A stretch of DNA of 43,961 nt from positions 1-43,961 of the forward strand of contig NZ_NFLE01000035.1 of assembly GCF_002160755.1 (NCBI RefSeq), in the 5' to 3' direction. The translations under genes and the position numbers were made by a program. This document shows positions 1 to 8,532 of the stretch, piece by piece. Position 1 is the stretch's first letter. The number at the start of each line of letters is the position of its first letter. Origin of the DNA: Lachnoclostridium sp. An14 (GTDB taxonomy: Bacteria > Bacillota > Clostridia > Lachnospirales > Lachnospiraceae). Under the pieces are notes generated by a model. The model worked only from the letters and a program-made list of their open reading frames with translations. It did not search any database and was not told the DNA's origin.

Positions 1-933
1 GTAAAAACGCTGTATGTGGAGGCGGATGAGGATCATATCGCGCTACAGTTTCATGAGAAAAAAGGGGATGTAAAACGTTGGAACGGACACGGGGATAACC
101 AGCAGATCGTAAAACTCGTATACGTCCACGAAGGGATCGAAACGAACGGAAAACGGAATCAATTAAAACATCCCTTCTACTTTGGCGGAGTACGTCCAGG
201 AAAGGAAAATGAGGAACTGTGGAAAGAGGTCTATGATTATATCCAAAAAACGTATGACATGGAAACATTAGAAGAAATCCGTTTCCAGTCAGACGGTGGC
301 GGATGGATGAAAAAGGGACAACAGATGTTGGGAGGAACGTTCGTATTGGACGAGTTCCATTTGAGGAAGTATGTAAAAAGGATCTGTAGACTGACCGAAA
401 AGGAAGATGCGGAAAAAGAACTACTGACCTGGATCCGAGAAAATCAAAAAAGGAAAGTAGAAGAATGGATTCAGGAAAAGTATGCCCGGTTAACGGAAAG
501 AAAACAGAATAAGCTGCAAAAAGCGTGGAGTTATCTGAAACGGAATTGGAAGGGGATTCAGGAGCGTCTGAAGGAAACAGAGGAAAATATCGGCAGTAGC
601 ACGGAAAGCCATGTGAGCCATATGTTGTCGGCCCGAATGAGCAGCAGGCCAATGGGATGGAGTCTAAAAGGAGCCGATCATGTGGCCCAGTTGAGAATCT
701 ATTTGAAAAACGGAAGGGACTTGTCAGAGTTGCTGTTGCCTTTGAAGACGGAAGGAACAGAGGGAGCAGAAAAGGAAGATGAGAAACGGTGCTTTAGTGC
801 GCATGAGATCCTTGCTTGGGAAAAACAAAAGCAAAAGAAAAACGGGAAATACATCGAGGCGTTACAGGCAACAGTGAGCAGACAGACTGGAGCGAAGTTC
901 TATTTCCAATCGGCAATAGCCGGAATATGCTGA
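1..933 (+). CDS. ISLre2-family transposase, 5' end outside window
   Basis: The frame is open from the first base, so the gene starts upstream of the window; the visible part is about 310 residues. The text reads as the central and C-terminal part of an ISLre2-family (UPF0236) transposase: an opening LYVEADEDHIALQ block typical of the family, the FQSDGGGWMKKG motif near residue 100, LDEFHLRKYVKRI, and a C-terminal HMLSARMSSRPMGWS block. Full-length members are about 450-500 residues, so roughly the N-terminal third is missing. No internal stop or frameshift is visible in this part. The GTG at 16 is in frame but lies inside the conserved core and is not the real start. Recognition of the family is by motif. 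Confidence 0.88.
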   Translation, partial: VKTLYVEADEDHIALQFHEKKGDVKRWNGHGDNQQIVKLVYVHEGIETNGKRNQLKHPFYFGGVRPGKENEELWKEVYDYIQKTYDMETLEEIRFQSDGGGWMKKGQQMLGGTFVLDEFHLRKYVKRICRLTEKEDAEKELLTWIRENQKRKVEEWIQEKYARLTERKQNKLQKAWSYLKRNWKGIQERLKETEENIGSSTESHVSHMLSARMSSRPMGWSLKGADHVAQLRIYLKNGRDLSELLLPLKTEGTEGAEKEDEKRCFSAHEILAWEKQKQKKNGKYIEALQATVSRQTGAKFYFQSAIAGIC

Positions 934-1041
934 CAGGAATGAAGAAAAGTGACAGGTGGAGTCTGCCTATATGGTTCCCCAGGTAGAGTTACACCATCTG
1001 GAATTAGAAGGATAATTGACTTCTTGGTTTTATCGGTGTTA
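1..1041 (+). mobile_element. ISLre2-type insertion sequence, right part only
   Basis: This is the DNA carrying the ISLre2-type transposase. Its left end is outside the window. The right end cannot be fixed because only one terminus is present. The sequence TCGGTGTTACA (1034-1044), which reads TGTAACACCGA outward-in, is a possible terminal inverted repeat, so the end is set near 1041 as a guess. Between 934 and 1041 I see no gene. Confidence 0.4.
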
Positions 1042-1045
1042 CAAT
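1016..1045 (+). promoter_or_regulatory. Candidate sigma-A promoter for feoAB at the IS boundary
   Basis: TTGACT (1016-1021) and TACAAT (1040-1045) are separated by 18 nt. This is the best promoter-like match upstream of feoA. It lies at or across the presumed end of the insertion sequence, so the IS may supply the -35 region. No Fur- or DtxR-like palindrome is apparent around it. Confidence 0.5.
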
Positions 1046-1046
1046 A

Positions 1047-1101
1047 AGCGCAGTGCGTGCGGGGAGCGGACGCGGGATGTGTTCGCCGCCAGCGCTGCGC
1101 T
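1047..1101 (+). other. Hairpin-rich feoA leader
   Basis: AGCGCAGTGC (1047-1056) can pair with the complementary arm at 1092-1101, and TTTTT follows at 1101-1105, which gives a terminator-like shape with a long structured loop. It is followed by a small hairpin, CATGG-GAAA-CCATG (1107-1120), and a third, GCCGGA...TCCGGC, further down. If the promoter at 1016-1045 is real, transcription begins inside the first arm, so this stem would act on transcripts arriving from the insertion sequence. I do not recognise a known riboswitch class. Confidence 0.35.
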
Positions 1102-1167
1102 TTTTACATGGGAAACCATGGCCCGGCCGGAGGCGAATTCCGGCGAGAACATGAGGGGAACAAGAGA

Positions 1168-1398
1168 ATGAAACTACATGAAGGAAAAATAGGAGAGACC
1201 TACCGGGTGAAAAGCGTTCTCACGGAGGAACGGCTCACCAGACGGCTGGAGGCTCTCGGAGTAAACGAGGATACCCTCGTTACGCTGATGAATAAGAAGG
1301 GCAGCGGAACGGTGATCATCAAGGTTCGCGGCACCAGACTGGCCCTGGGACAAAAAATTTCCGACGGAATCGAGATAGGAGGACCGGAGAATGCCTGA
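1168..1398 (+). CDS. feoA: FeoA, ferrous iron transport accessory protein
   Basis: This 76-residue protein has the SH3-like fold pattern of FeoA, which docks on FeoB at the cytoplasmic face and supports Fe2+ uptake. The visible signature is an N-terminal GETYRVKSV strand, the RRLEALGV turn and a C-terminal IIKVRGTRLALGQKISDGI stretch, the typical FeoA ending. The frame is open further upstream to 1057, but that extension has no FeoA character. ATG 1168 is preceded by a purine-rich GAGGGGAAC and gives the usual family length of about 75 residues. The stop overlaps the feoB start by 8 nt, which implies translational coupling. Regulation by iron is expected for the family but no iron box is obvious. 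Confidence 0.9.
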   Translation: MKLHEGKIGETYRVKSVLTEERLTRRLEALGVNEDTLVTLMNKKGSGTVIIKVRGTRLALGQKISDGIEIGGPENA

Positions 1399-3391
1399 GA
1401 CGGATAAGAAAACCATCCGGGTCGGGTTTGTAGGGAATCCGAACTGCGGAAAAACGACACTGTTCAACGCCTTTACAGGGGCAAATTTAAAGGTGGCAAA
1501 CTGGCCTGGTGTAACGGTGGAGAGAGTGGAAGGCGAGACGAATTATAAGGGGAGACCCATCAAGGTCATTGACCTTCCCGGCATATACAGCCTGACCTCC
1601 TATACCATCGAGGAGATTGTCACCAGAAAATGTATTGAGGAGAACCAGGTGGACGTGATCATCAACGTGGTGGACGCGTCCTGTCTGGAACGAAATCTGT
1701 ATCTGACCATGCAGCTTCTGGAGCTGCGGAAACCGGTGATCCTGGCCTTAAACATGATGGATATTGTGGAGGAGCGGGGCATGGAAATCGACCTGCACCG
1801 CCTGCCGGAGATGTTGGGAGAGATTCCGGTGGTTCCGGTCTCCGCCAGAAGACGGACCGGCCTGGATGTGCTCCTCCACGCGGTGGTGCACCACTATGAG
1901 GAAGGCCCGAAGGGCATCGTGGTGCGCTACGATGACGACATTGAAAGCAAGATCAGCCAGATTGAGGAAATCCTCCGGATGAAATACGGAGAGATGGAAA
2001 ATATGCGCTGGCACGCCATCAAGCTTTTGGAGCACGACGAGGAAGTAGAGCGGGACCATCCGGTGGACGTGAGCCATATTGCGGGAGAGAGCTACGAAAA
2101 GCGCATCATCAATGAGAAATACGACTATATCGAGGAGCTGGTGGAGGAATGCCTGTTCAACAAGCAGGAGAAAGCGGCATCCACAGACCGCATCGACGCC
2201 TGGCTGACTCACCCCGTCTGGGGAATCCCCATTTTTCTGGGGATAATGGCGCTGGTATTTTTCCTCACCTTTACAGTGGGAGACTTCCTGAAGGGGTATT
2301 TTGAAATCGGCCTGGAGCATTTTTCCGCCGGAGTGCTGGCGCTGTTTACGAGGTTGAACGTCTCCTCCTGGATCGTTTCCCTGGTGGTGGACGGGATTAT
2401 CGCGGGTGTGGGAGGCATTCTCACGTTCCTGCCGAACATTTTCATCCTGTTCCTGGCCCTGGCCTTTCTGGAGGACAGCGGCTACATGGCCAGAGTGGCT
2501 TACGTGATGAATGAGACCATGAGTATGGTGGGACTGTCGGGAAAAGCGTTTTTGCCTATGATCCTGGGCTTTGGCTGCACCGTTCCGGCGGTGATGGCCA
2601 CGAGGGCCCTTCCCAGTGAGAGAGACCGCCGCAGGACCATTTTGGTGACGCCTTTTATGTCCTGCTCGGCCAGACTGCCGATATATGTGCTGTTCGCGGA
2701 AATCTTTTTCCCGGAGCACGCCCTGCTGATCGCCTACTCCCTGTATCTGGTAGGCCTTTTGATGGCCATACTGATCGCGCTGATCGTACATAAAACCTCC
2801 CGGGACGCGGAGGGGGACGCCCTGTTAATCGAGCTGCCGGAGTATAAGACCCCCAATGCCAGGACGGTGGCCATTTACGTATGGGATAAGGTAAAGGACT
2901 ATTTGAGCAAGGCTGGAACCGTCATTTTCGTGGCCTCCATTGTACTCTGGTTTGTGCTGAACATCGGGCCTGCGGGCTTTGTAGCTGACGTATCGGAGAG
3001 CTTTGCGGCTATGGTGGGCCGTATCCTGGTGCCGGTGCTGATCCCCGCGGGACTGGGCAGCTGGCAGATCGGCGTTGCCCTGATCTCCGGGCTTTCCGCC
3101 AAGGAGGTGGTAGTGTCCAGCTTTGCCGTGCTCTACGGGATCAGCAACATCAATTCCGACGCCGGCATGAGCAGCCTGGCGGCCGCCTTGGGACAGACAG
3201 GCTTTGGGCCGGTAAACGCCTATGCGCTGTTGATCTTCTGTCTGCTCTATTCGCCCTGTATGGCAGCGGTGGCGACCATTCACCGGGAGACTGGTTCCTG
3301 GAAATGGACGCTGCGCATGGTGGCATTCCAGCTGCTGGTAGCCTGGGCGGGGGCGGTGCTGGTTTACCAGCTGGGCAGCCGGCTGTTTTAG
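1391..3391 (+). CDS. feoB: FeoB, ferrous iron transporter with N-terminal G domain
   Basis: FeoB is the GTPase-coupled inner-membrane Fe2+ permease. The N-terminal G domain has the P-loop GNPNCGKTT (residues 15-23), switch I around NWPGVTVER, G3 DLPGIYSL and G4 NMMD. A charged helical linker up to about residue 265 matches the GDI region. The remainder is hydrophobic with the two Gate repeats (FLEDSGYMARVAYVMN and GFGCTVPAVMATRALP near residues 360-410) and the C-terminal GLSAKEVVVSSFAVLYG motif. At 666 residues it is within the usual Firmicutes range. It overlaps feoA by 8 nt, and its stop overlaps the convergent DUF5688 gene by 4 nt. No separate feoC or Cys-rich partner is present. Confidence 0.96.
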   Translation: MPETDKKTIRVGFVGNPNCGKTTLFNAFTGANLKVANWPGVTVERVEGETNYKGRPIKVIDLPGIYSLTSYTIEEIVTRKCIEENQVDVIINVVDASCLERNLYLTMQLLELRKPVILALNMMDIVEERGMEIDLHRLPEMLGEIPVVPVSARRRTGLDVLLHAVVHHYEEGPKGIVVRYDDDIESKISQIEEILRMKYGEMENMRWHAIKLLEHDEEVERDHPVDVSHIAGESYEKRIINEKYDYIEELVEECLFNKQEKAASTDRIDAWLTHPVWGIPIFLGIMALVFFLTFTVGDFLKGYFEIGLEHFSAGVLALFTRLNVSSWIVSLVVDGIIAGVGGILTFLPNIFILFLALAFLEDSGYMARVAYVMNETMSMVGLSGKAFLPMILGFGCTVPAVMATRALPSERDRRRTILVTPFMSCSARLPIYVLFAEIFFPEHALLIAYSLYLVGLLMAILIALIVHKTSRDAEGDALLIELPEYKTPNARTVAIYVWDKVKDYLSKAGTVIFVASIVLWFVLNIGPAGFVADVSESFAAMVGRILVPVLIPAGLGSWQIGVALISGLSAKEVVVSSFAVLYGISNINSDAGMSSLAAALGQTGFGPVNAYALLIFCLLYSPCMAAVATIHRETGSWKWTLRMVAFQLLVAWAGAVLVYQLGSRLF

Positions 3392-4338
3392 CAGGAGGGA
3401 ATCGCCGCGGATTCCCCGGAAGGCGTGTAGAGACGCCCGCTTTCCCTGGAGTAGAGGTAAATGTGGTCGGAGAGCTGTTCCTCCCGCCGCACCTCGTCCT
3501 CGTTGATCTGGGAAACCATATTGCTGAAAAATGAATGACGGGAACTGCCCCGGTCCGGGGTGAGAAGAACTTCGTGGATACTGGACGGAAGGACGATCAG
3601 GTCGCTTTCGGCAGCGTCCGCGAAGTTTTTTAATTGGCCGGGATAAAGCAGGCATCCGGCCCCGTGAAACTCCGCAGTGTTTGTGAGAATGTAGAGGGGG
3701 TGGGAGACGTTCTGTTCGGAGACCAGCTTTGCAATGAGGTCGGCGTCGTACTCATCTCCCAGGTGGGCGGCGGCCATGCCCCGGATGACGTCGGACAGGC
3801 TGCGCACTGTGGGCGGCAGCATGGACAGGGAATTTTCCAGGGCGAGAGAGAACAGTTCGTCTATGGACATTTCCCACCGGGCCAGCTGTCGTTCGTCAAT
3901 GTCAGAGGAAAAGCAGGTTTCCCCGTCGTCAAACATCAGGTAAAAGACGATGGAAAGGTCTAAAAACGGGATATGGGGGAGGGACTGCAGCAAGGTCCGG
4001 TTGGCGGCGGTGGAAATCAGCTTGTAAACGATGTGGTCCCTGGCATGGGAGAGGGAGGTGAAATTCCGGAAACGAACCTCGTCCGGATGAGAATTTTCCT
4101 GGTAAACAGCCCAGATCTCAGCTATAATGGAATCAATGGGGACGCCGTTTTGGTACTGGCGGAAATAGCTGTCCAGATAGATGGCGGGGGCGATGGAATC
4201 CTGCGGACGGCAGATGCACAGACTGTCCAATATGACGCCATTATTTTTGGGAATCTGTTTCAGAGATACGGCGGCCTGGTCACCGATCAGGTTTTGAAGG
4301 CGGAGCGCGACGGTTTCCAGAAATGTTTTGTATACCAT
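3388..4338 (-). CDS. DUF5688 family protein
   Basis: This 316-residue soluble protein has no signal peptide or membrane segment. The NNGVILDSLCICRPQ and APAIYLDSYFRQYQNG blocks near residues 32-65, and the later PLYILTNTAEFHGAGCLLYP stretch, match the DUF5688 family that is common and often multicopy in Lachnospiraceae. Function is unknown. The start at 4338 follows a strong AAAGGAGGT ribosome site about 6 nt upstream. It converges on feoB with a 4-nt overlap of the two stops and has no room for a terminator, so the two transcripts overlap at their 3' ends. Family membership is by motif and no activity is inferred. Confidence 0.8.
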   Translation of the reverse strand: MVYKTFLETVALRLQNLIGDQAAVSLKQIPKNNGVILDSLCICRPQDSIAPAIYLDSYFRQYQNGVPIDSIIAEIWAVYQENSHPDEVRFRNFTSLSHARDHIVYKLISTAANRTLLQSLPHIPFLDLSIVFYLMFDDGETCFSSDIDERQLARWEMSIDELFSLALENSLSMLPPTVRSLSDVIRGMAAAHLGDEYDADLIAKLVSEQNVSHPLYILTNTAEFHGAGCLLYPGQLKNFADAAESDLIVLPSSIHEVLLTPDRGSSRHSFFSNMVSQINEDEVRREEQLSDHIYLYSRESGRLYTPSGESAAIPSC

Positions 4339-4472
4339 GTGTATACCTCCTTTGATGTGAAAAATAGAAATTCAGAAATGGAAGTGCAGCTGCCGGAACC
4401 GGGCTGCGAACTCAATATGTGAGTCTCATTATAGCGGGTCACGACCGCGATTGCAAGGGGGAATTGAAAAAA

Positions 4473-4745
4473 ATGAAAAAAATCAGGAGACACATCTTTT
4501 TTTCCGGAATGGTGCAGGGCGTGGGCTTTCGCTACCGTTCCTACTACGCGGCTAAGCAGCTGGGGCTCACCGGCTGGGTGCGCAACCTCATGGACGGACG
4601 GGTGGAAATGGAGGTCCAGGGAGAGGACTACGCCATCCGGGAGATGATTGACCAGATCGGATCCGGCTGGAGCGTTTCCATTGATCAGATGGAGAGCTGG
4701 GAGGTTCCGCTGGAGGAGGAGCGGGAGTTTCGGATCCGGAACTGA
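4473..4745 (+). CDS. acyP: Acylphosphatase
   Basis: Acylphosphatase hydrolyses acyl-phosphate bonds of small metabolites in the cytoplasm. The 90-residue product has the diagnostic GMVQGVGFRYR loop, whose arginine binds phosphate, and GWVRNLMDGRVE, whose asparagine is catalytic, followed by a second alpha/beta repeat. The frame is open back to 4419, but ATG 4473 follows AAGGGGG at a good distance and gives the normal family size, so I chose it. It is followed by a hairpin terminator at 4772-4797 and appears monocistronic. Confidence 0.93.
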   Translation: MKKIRRHIFFSGMVQGVGFRYRSYYAAKQLGLTGWVRNLMDGRVEMEVQGEDYAIREMIDQIGSGWSVSIDQMESWEVPLEEEREFRIRN

Positions 4746-4771
4746 GGCGAAGGGAATAAAACGAGGACAGG

Positions 4772-4797
4772 GCGCTCCCGCGCCGGAGCGCGGTTTT
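4772..4797 (+). terminator. Intrinsic terminator after acylphosphatase
   Basis: GCGCTCC (4772-4778) pairs with GGAGCGC (4785-4791) across a 6-nt loop, followed by GGTTTT. A second small hairpin, GGCGGA...TCCGCC (4819-4837), follows. Confidence 0.6.
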
Positions 4798-4855
4798 GCC
4801 GGTGGCTGTGTTTCGCCGGGCGGAGTGGGGTTCCGCCAGAGGATTTTGCCATGAT

Positions 4856-5044
4856 AGTAACAGTTCAGCCATGCCATTCATAATTTGACGGATTCTACAA
4901 AATTGGCTAACGTTAAATGTTGTTAGCTGTCAAATTATTCATGCCGGGCGTCCGCCCTATAGAAACATATGGTAAAACACTGCTTAGTGAGCAAGCTCCC
5001 ACGCAGTGTTTTACCATATGTTTCTGCATGGCTGAACTGTTACT
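4856..5044 (+). mobile_element. MITE-like element, 189 bp, nested inverted repeats, 6-bp target duplication
   Basis: Perfect 19-bp terminal inverted repeats (4856-4874 and 5026-5044; AGTAACAGTTCAGCCATGC and its complement) are flanked by a direct repeat CATGAT (4850-4855 and 5045-5050), which fits a target-site duplication. Inside, the right half is a perfect 23-bp inverted repeat (4961-4983 with 5003-5025). The left half is an imperfect 15-nt pair (4875-4889 with 4929-4943) enclosing GCTAAC...GTTAGC. There is no ORF of useful length. It looks like a non-autonomous transposable or REP-like element; the mobilising transposase is not identifiable here. It sits between acylphosphatase and the M20 peptidase gene. 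Confidence 0.75.
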
Positions 5045-5135
5045 CATGATATGATAAATTGTCAGAAAAATACTTGACATTTTCCCCAAAAAGGAATTAA
5101 CTATAAAGTATTGATACCGAGGAGGAGGGGTTGTA

Positions 5136-6479
5136 ATGGACAGAATAGAACAGAGAATCTGTGAAATCATTGACGGAAAGCAGGAAGAAATCAAGGCCTT
5201 TGGCCGTGACATCTGGCACCATGCGGAGATGGGATATAAGGAATTCCGCACTGCCGGGAAGTTCGCGGAGGTCGCAGAAACGCTGGGATTGGAGACGGAA
5301 ACCGGTCTGGCGATTACCGGCGTGAAAAGCTATCTGAAGGGAAAAGGGAGCGAAGGGATCACTGTGGGCGTGATCGGCGAGATGGACGCCCTGCCCATTC
5401 CCAATCATCCCGATGCCAATCCGGAGACGGGAGCGTCCCACTGCTGCGGCCACAACGCTCAGCTGGCCGGCGTGGTAGGAGCCATGTTTGCCCTCACTGA
5501 TCCGGAGGTAAAGGCGGCTATGGACGGAAATGTAGTGTTTATGGCGGCTCCCGCAGAGGAGTATGTGGATGTCCCCTACAAGAAAAAGCTGATGGAGGAG
5601 GGAAAGCTGGGCTACGGCGGCGGAAAATGCGAGCTGATCCGCATTGGCGCCATGGATGACATTGATATTGCCGTGGGCCATCACACCGCTCCGGGAATGG
5701 ATCTGCGTTTGAGCAACGCCAGCAGCAACGGCTTTGTAAACAAGGTGATCACCTACACCGGCGTGTCTTCCCACGCGGCGTCCGCTCCTCACTGCGGCAT
5801 AGACGCCCAGAACGCGGCGGTTCTGGCCTTCCATGCCATGGATATGCAGCGGGAAAGCTTTCAGGAGAAGGATTTTGTGCGCCTGCACTCTGTGATTACC
5901 AAGGGCGGCAGCGCGGCCAATATTATCGCGGATCACGTGCAGCTGGACAGCTCCGTGCGCGCGAAACACATTCCGGCTTACGTGGACGCGGCAAAGAAAG
6001 CGGACCGGGCGTTCCGCGCAGGTGCCATTGCCACTGGCTGCGCCATGAGAATCGAGACGGTGCCGGGCTATATGCCCACAGTGCCCTGCAGTGATGTGAC
6101 GGCGTTAAAAGAGGCGCTGGAGGAGGTTGCTGACGGCAAGTACAAGATCATTTATCAGGGGGCAGACGAGCACATCTGCGCCTCCACCGATTTCGGCGAC
6201 GTGTCCTGCCTGATGCCGCTGCTGCAGTTTTCCACCGGCGGCTACGAGGGCCAGCTCCATAACCCGGACGTGAGGGTGACGGACGAGTACCTGGCCTATG
6301 TGGTGACGGCGAAAATTTTCGCCCTTACGACTTACAAGCTTTTGAAGAACGGCGGAAATTACGCAAAGGCTCTTTTGGACAGCTACAAGGCTGTGATGAC
6401 GAAGGAGTCCTATATCGAGTTTATGGACAGCATGACCTCTGTGGAGGAGCTGCCCATGGCGCCCCTTGAGATCGTGTAA
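5136..6479 (+). CDS. M20 family metallopeptidase/amidohydrolase (AbgB-like)
   Basis: This 447-residue cytoplasmic protein matches the M20D peptidase/amidohydrolase group, which cleaves amide bonds of N-acyl amino acids or small peptides using two metal ions. Visible signatures are IWHHAEMGYKEF near the N-terminus, GEMDALPIP with the metal-binding Asp near residue 85, HCCGHNAQ near 105-112, the catalytic PAEEYVD near 145, AVGHHTAPGM near 187-196, the dimerisation-domain GVSSHAASAP motif, and a late GGYEGQLHNPD. The substrate cannot be read from sequence; p-aminobenzoyl-glutamate-type hydrolases are close relatives. The start follows GAGGAGGGG. Upstream lies the MITE-like element and a TTGACA (5074-5079) whose matching -10 is unclear. 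Confidence 0.85.
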   Translation: MDRIEQRICEIIDGKQEEIKAFGRDIWHHAEMGYKEFRTAGKFAEVAETLGLETETGLAITGVKSYLKGKGSEGITVGVIGEMDALPIPNHPDANPETGASHCCGHNAQLAGVVGAMFALTDPEVKAAMDGNVVFMAAPAEEYVDVPYKKKLMEEGKLGYGGGKCELIRIGAMDDIDIAVGHHTAPGMDLRLSNASSNGFVNKVITYTGVSSHAASAPHCGIDAQNAAVLAFHAMDMQRESFQEKDFVRLHSVITKGGSAANIIADHVQLDSSVRAKHIPAYVDAAKKADRAFRAGAIATGCAMRIETVPGYMPTVPCSDVTALKEALEEVADGKYKIIYQGADEHICASTDFGDVSCLMPLLQFSTGGYEGQLHNPDVRVTDEYLAYVVTAKIFALTTYKLLKNGGNYAKALLDSYKAVMTKESYIEFMDSMTSVEELPMAPLEIV

Positions 6480-6637
6480 AAAGCGAGAAAAAGAGAGGTT
6501 TGTTTCAGGTACCGGCGGCTCTGTGGAAACGGGGCCGCCGGGAAAGAAAAAGAGGTTTCCCGCGGAGGCGGCGGGAGCTTGCGTTTTCATTTTATCCGGC
6601 GAAAACCGGTACGACAGGAGGAATCTGCTTTCAATTT

Positions 6638-8500
6638 ATGGACAAACAGGAAATACTGAAACGATACTTCGGCTATGACCAATTCCGGTCGGGTCAGGAG
6701 ACGCTGATCGACAGCATCCTTTCCGGGCGGGACACCCTTGGAATTATGCCGACGGGAGCCGGGAAATCCCTGTGTTTCCAGATTCCCGCTCTGATGATGG
6801 ACGGGATTACCTTAGTCATTTCCCCGCTGATTTCCCTGATGAAGGATCAGGTGGGAGCATTAAATCAGGCCGGCATTCACGCCGCTTTCTTAAACAGTTC
6901 GCTCACCGTTTCCCAGTATTACAAGGCTCTTGAATATGCCAGGGCAGGACGCTACCCCATTATTTACGTCGCCCCGGAGCGGCTGCTGGCGGAGGAATTT
7001 CTGGATTTCGCGGATCAGGTGAAAATCTCCATGGTGGCAGTGGACGAGGCCCACTGTATTTCCCAGTGGGGACAGGATTTCAGGCCCAGCTATTTAAAAA
7101 TTGTGGATTTCATTGAGCGGCTGCGGGAACGGCCTGTGGTGAGCGCTTTTACGGCCACGGCCACCAGCCAGGTGCGGGACGACATTGTCCGGATCCTGGG
7201 ACTGCGGGAGCCGACGGTGATGACCACCGGTTTTGACCGGCCGAACCTGTATTTCGGCGTGCTGTCGCCCAAGGACAAATACGGGGCGGTAAAAAATTAC
7301 GTGGACACCCATCCCGGGGACAGCGGCATTATCTACTGCCTCACCAGAAAGCAGGTGGAGGACGTGTGCGAAAAACTGCGGGCAGACGGCATTTCAGCCA
7401 CCCGGTATCACGCTGGCTTAAGCGACGGGGAGCGGAAGAACAACCAGGACGATTTCATCTACGACCGGGCCAGGATCATGGTAGCTACCAATGCCTTTGG
7501 CATGGGAATTGACAAGTCCAACGTCCGTTTTGTGCTCCACTACAGTATGCCGAAAAATATGGAGAGCTATTATCAGGAGGCGGGAAGGGCTGGCCGGGAC
7601 GGGGAGCCGGCGGAGTGCATCCTGCTCTATGGCGGCCAGGATGTGATCACCAATCAGCTTTTTATTGAAAATAACCAGGACAATCAGGAGCTGGATCCGG
7701 CCACCCGGGCGATTGTGATGGAGCGGGATCGGGAGCGGCTGCGGAAAATGACGTTTTACTGCTTTACGAATGAGTGTCTGCGGGACTATATTCTGCGGTA
7801 TTTCGGGGAGTATGGGGGCAATTACTGCGGAAACTGCTCCAACTGCCTGACACAGTTTGAAACGGTGGATGTGACGGAGATGGCCAGGGCCATGGCGGGC
7901 TGTGTGGAAAGCAGCGGGCAGCGGTATGGGGTGAATGTCATCCTGGATACGGTGCACGGGGCCAATACGGCCAAAATCCGGCAGTACCGGATGGACGGGA
8001 ATCCTTACTATGGACGTCTGGCCAAAACTCCCACGTTCCGCCTGCGCCAGGTGATGAACGAGCTGCAGATCCGGGGCTATCTGGCGGTGACGGTGGACGA
8101 GTACGCGGTGGTGAAACTGACGGAATTGGGGAAAACTCTCCTGAATGGAGAGGGGTCTGTGGAAATGAAACTGGCGAAGGAGGCGGAACGTCAGCCAAAG
8201 GCGGAGAAAAAAGGACGGAAGAAGACGGCGGCAGCCGGACTGTCCCAGGCGGACGAGAGCCTGTTTGAGCGGCTCCGCGCCCTGCGGATGGAGATCGCCA
8301 GGGAGGAAAAGGTACCGCCCTATATTGTGTTTTCCGATAAGACGCTGCTGCACATGAGCGCGGTGAAACCGGCAGACCGGGAGGAAATGCTGTCGGTGAC
8401 CGGTGTGGGCGAGTTTAAATTCAGCCGCTACGGGGAGCGGTTTTTGGCGGAAATCGGGAAGTGGCGTATTGACGCGGCAAAGGAACCGGTATATGATTAA
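6638..8500 (+). CDS. recQ: ATP-dependent DNA helicase RecQ
   Basis: RecQ is a 3'-to-5' DNA helicase in recombination and fork repair. The 620-residue product shows the Q motif region FGYDQFRSGQ, Walker A MPTGAGKS (residues 37-44), Walker B/DEAH box VDEAH, the TATATSQV motif III, the helicase C-terminal domain with TNAFGMGIDKSNVRFV and YYQEAGRAGRDGEPA, and the RQC zinc-binding cysteines in the CGNCSNC region. A linker rich in Lys/Ala precedes a C-terminal HRDC domain. The frame is open 46 codons upstream, but only ATG 6638 starts at the canonical RecQ N-terminus. Its AGGAGG site (6616-6621) is about 16 nt away, longer than usual. rsmH follows after 32 nt. Confidence 0.95.
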   Translation: MDKQEILKRYFGYDQFRSGQETLIDSILSGRDTLGIMPTGAGKSLCFQIPALMMDGITLVISPLISLMKDQVGALNQAGIHAAFLNSSLTVSQYYKALEYARAGRYPIIYVAPERLLAEEFLDFADQVKISMVAVDEAHCISQWGQDFRPSYLKIVDFIERLRERPVVSAFTATATSQVRDDIVRILGLREPTVMTTGFDRPNLYFGVLSPKDKYGAVKNYVDTHPGDSGIIYCLTRKQVEDVCEKLRADGISATRYHAGLSDGERKNNQDDFIYDRARIMVATNAFGMGIDKSNVRFVLHYSMPKNMESYYQEAGRAGRDGEPAECILLYGGQDVITNQLFIENNQDNQELDPATRAIVMERDRERLRKMTFYCFTNECLRDYILRYFGEYGGNYCGNCSNCLTQFETVDVTEMARAMAGCVESSGQRYGVNVILDTVHGANTAKIRQYRMDGNPYYGRLAKTPTFRLRQVMNELQIRGYLAVTVDEYAVVKLTELGKTLLNGEGSVEMKLAKEAERQPKAEKKGRKKTAAAGLSQADESLFERLRALRMEIAREEKVPPYIVFSDKTLLHMSAVKPADREEMLSVTGVGEFKFSRYGERFLAEIGKWRIDAAKEPVYD

Positions 8501-8532
8501 CAACAACCAATCAGACAGGAGGAGCAGGGAAC

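Noticed and set aside
1047-1167. Riboswitch before feoA
   Set aside because: Hairpins are present, but I cannot match a known class, and the first stem begins upstream of the predicted transcription start.
1748-2791. A 347-codon open frame antisense to feoB
   Set aside because: Composition is skewed to His, Gln and Arg with no recognisable motif, and feoB is certain on the other strand.
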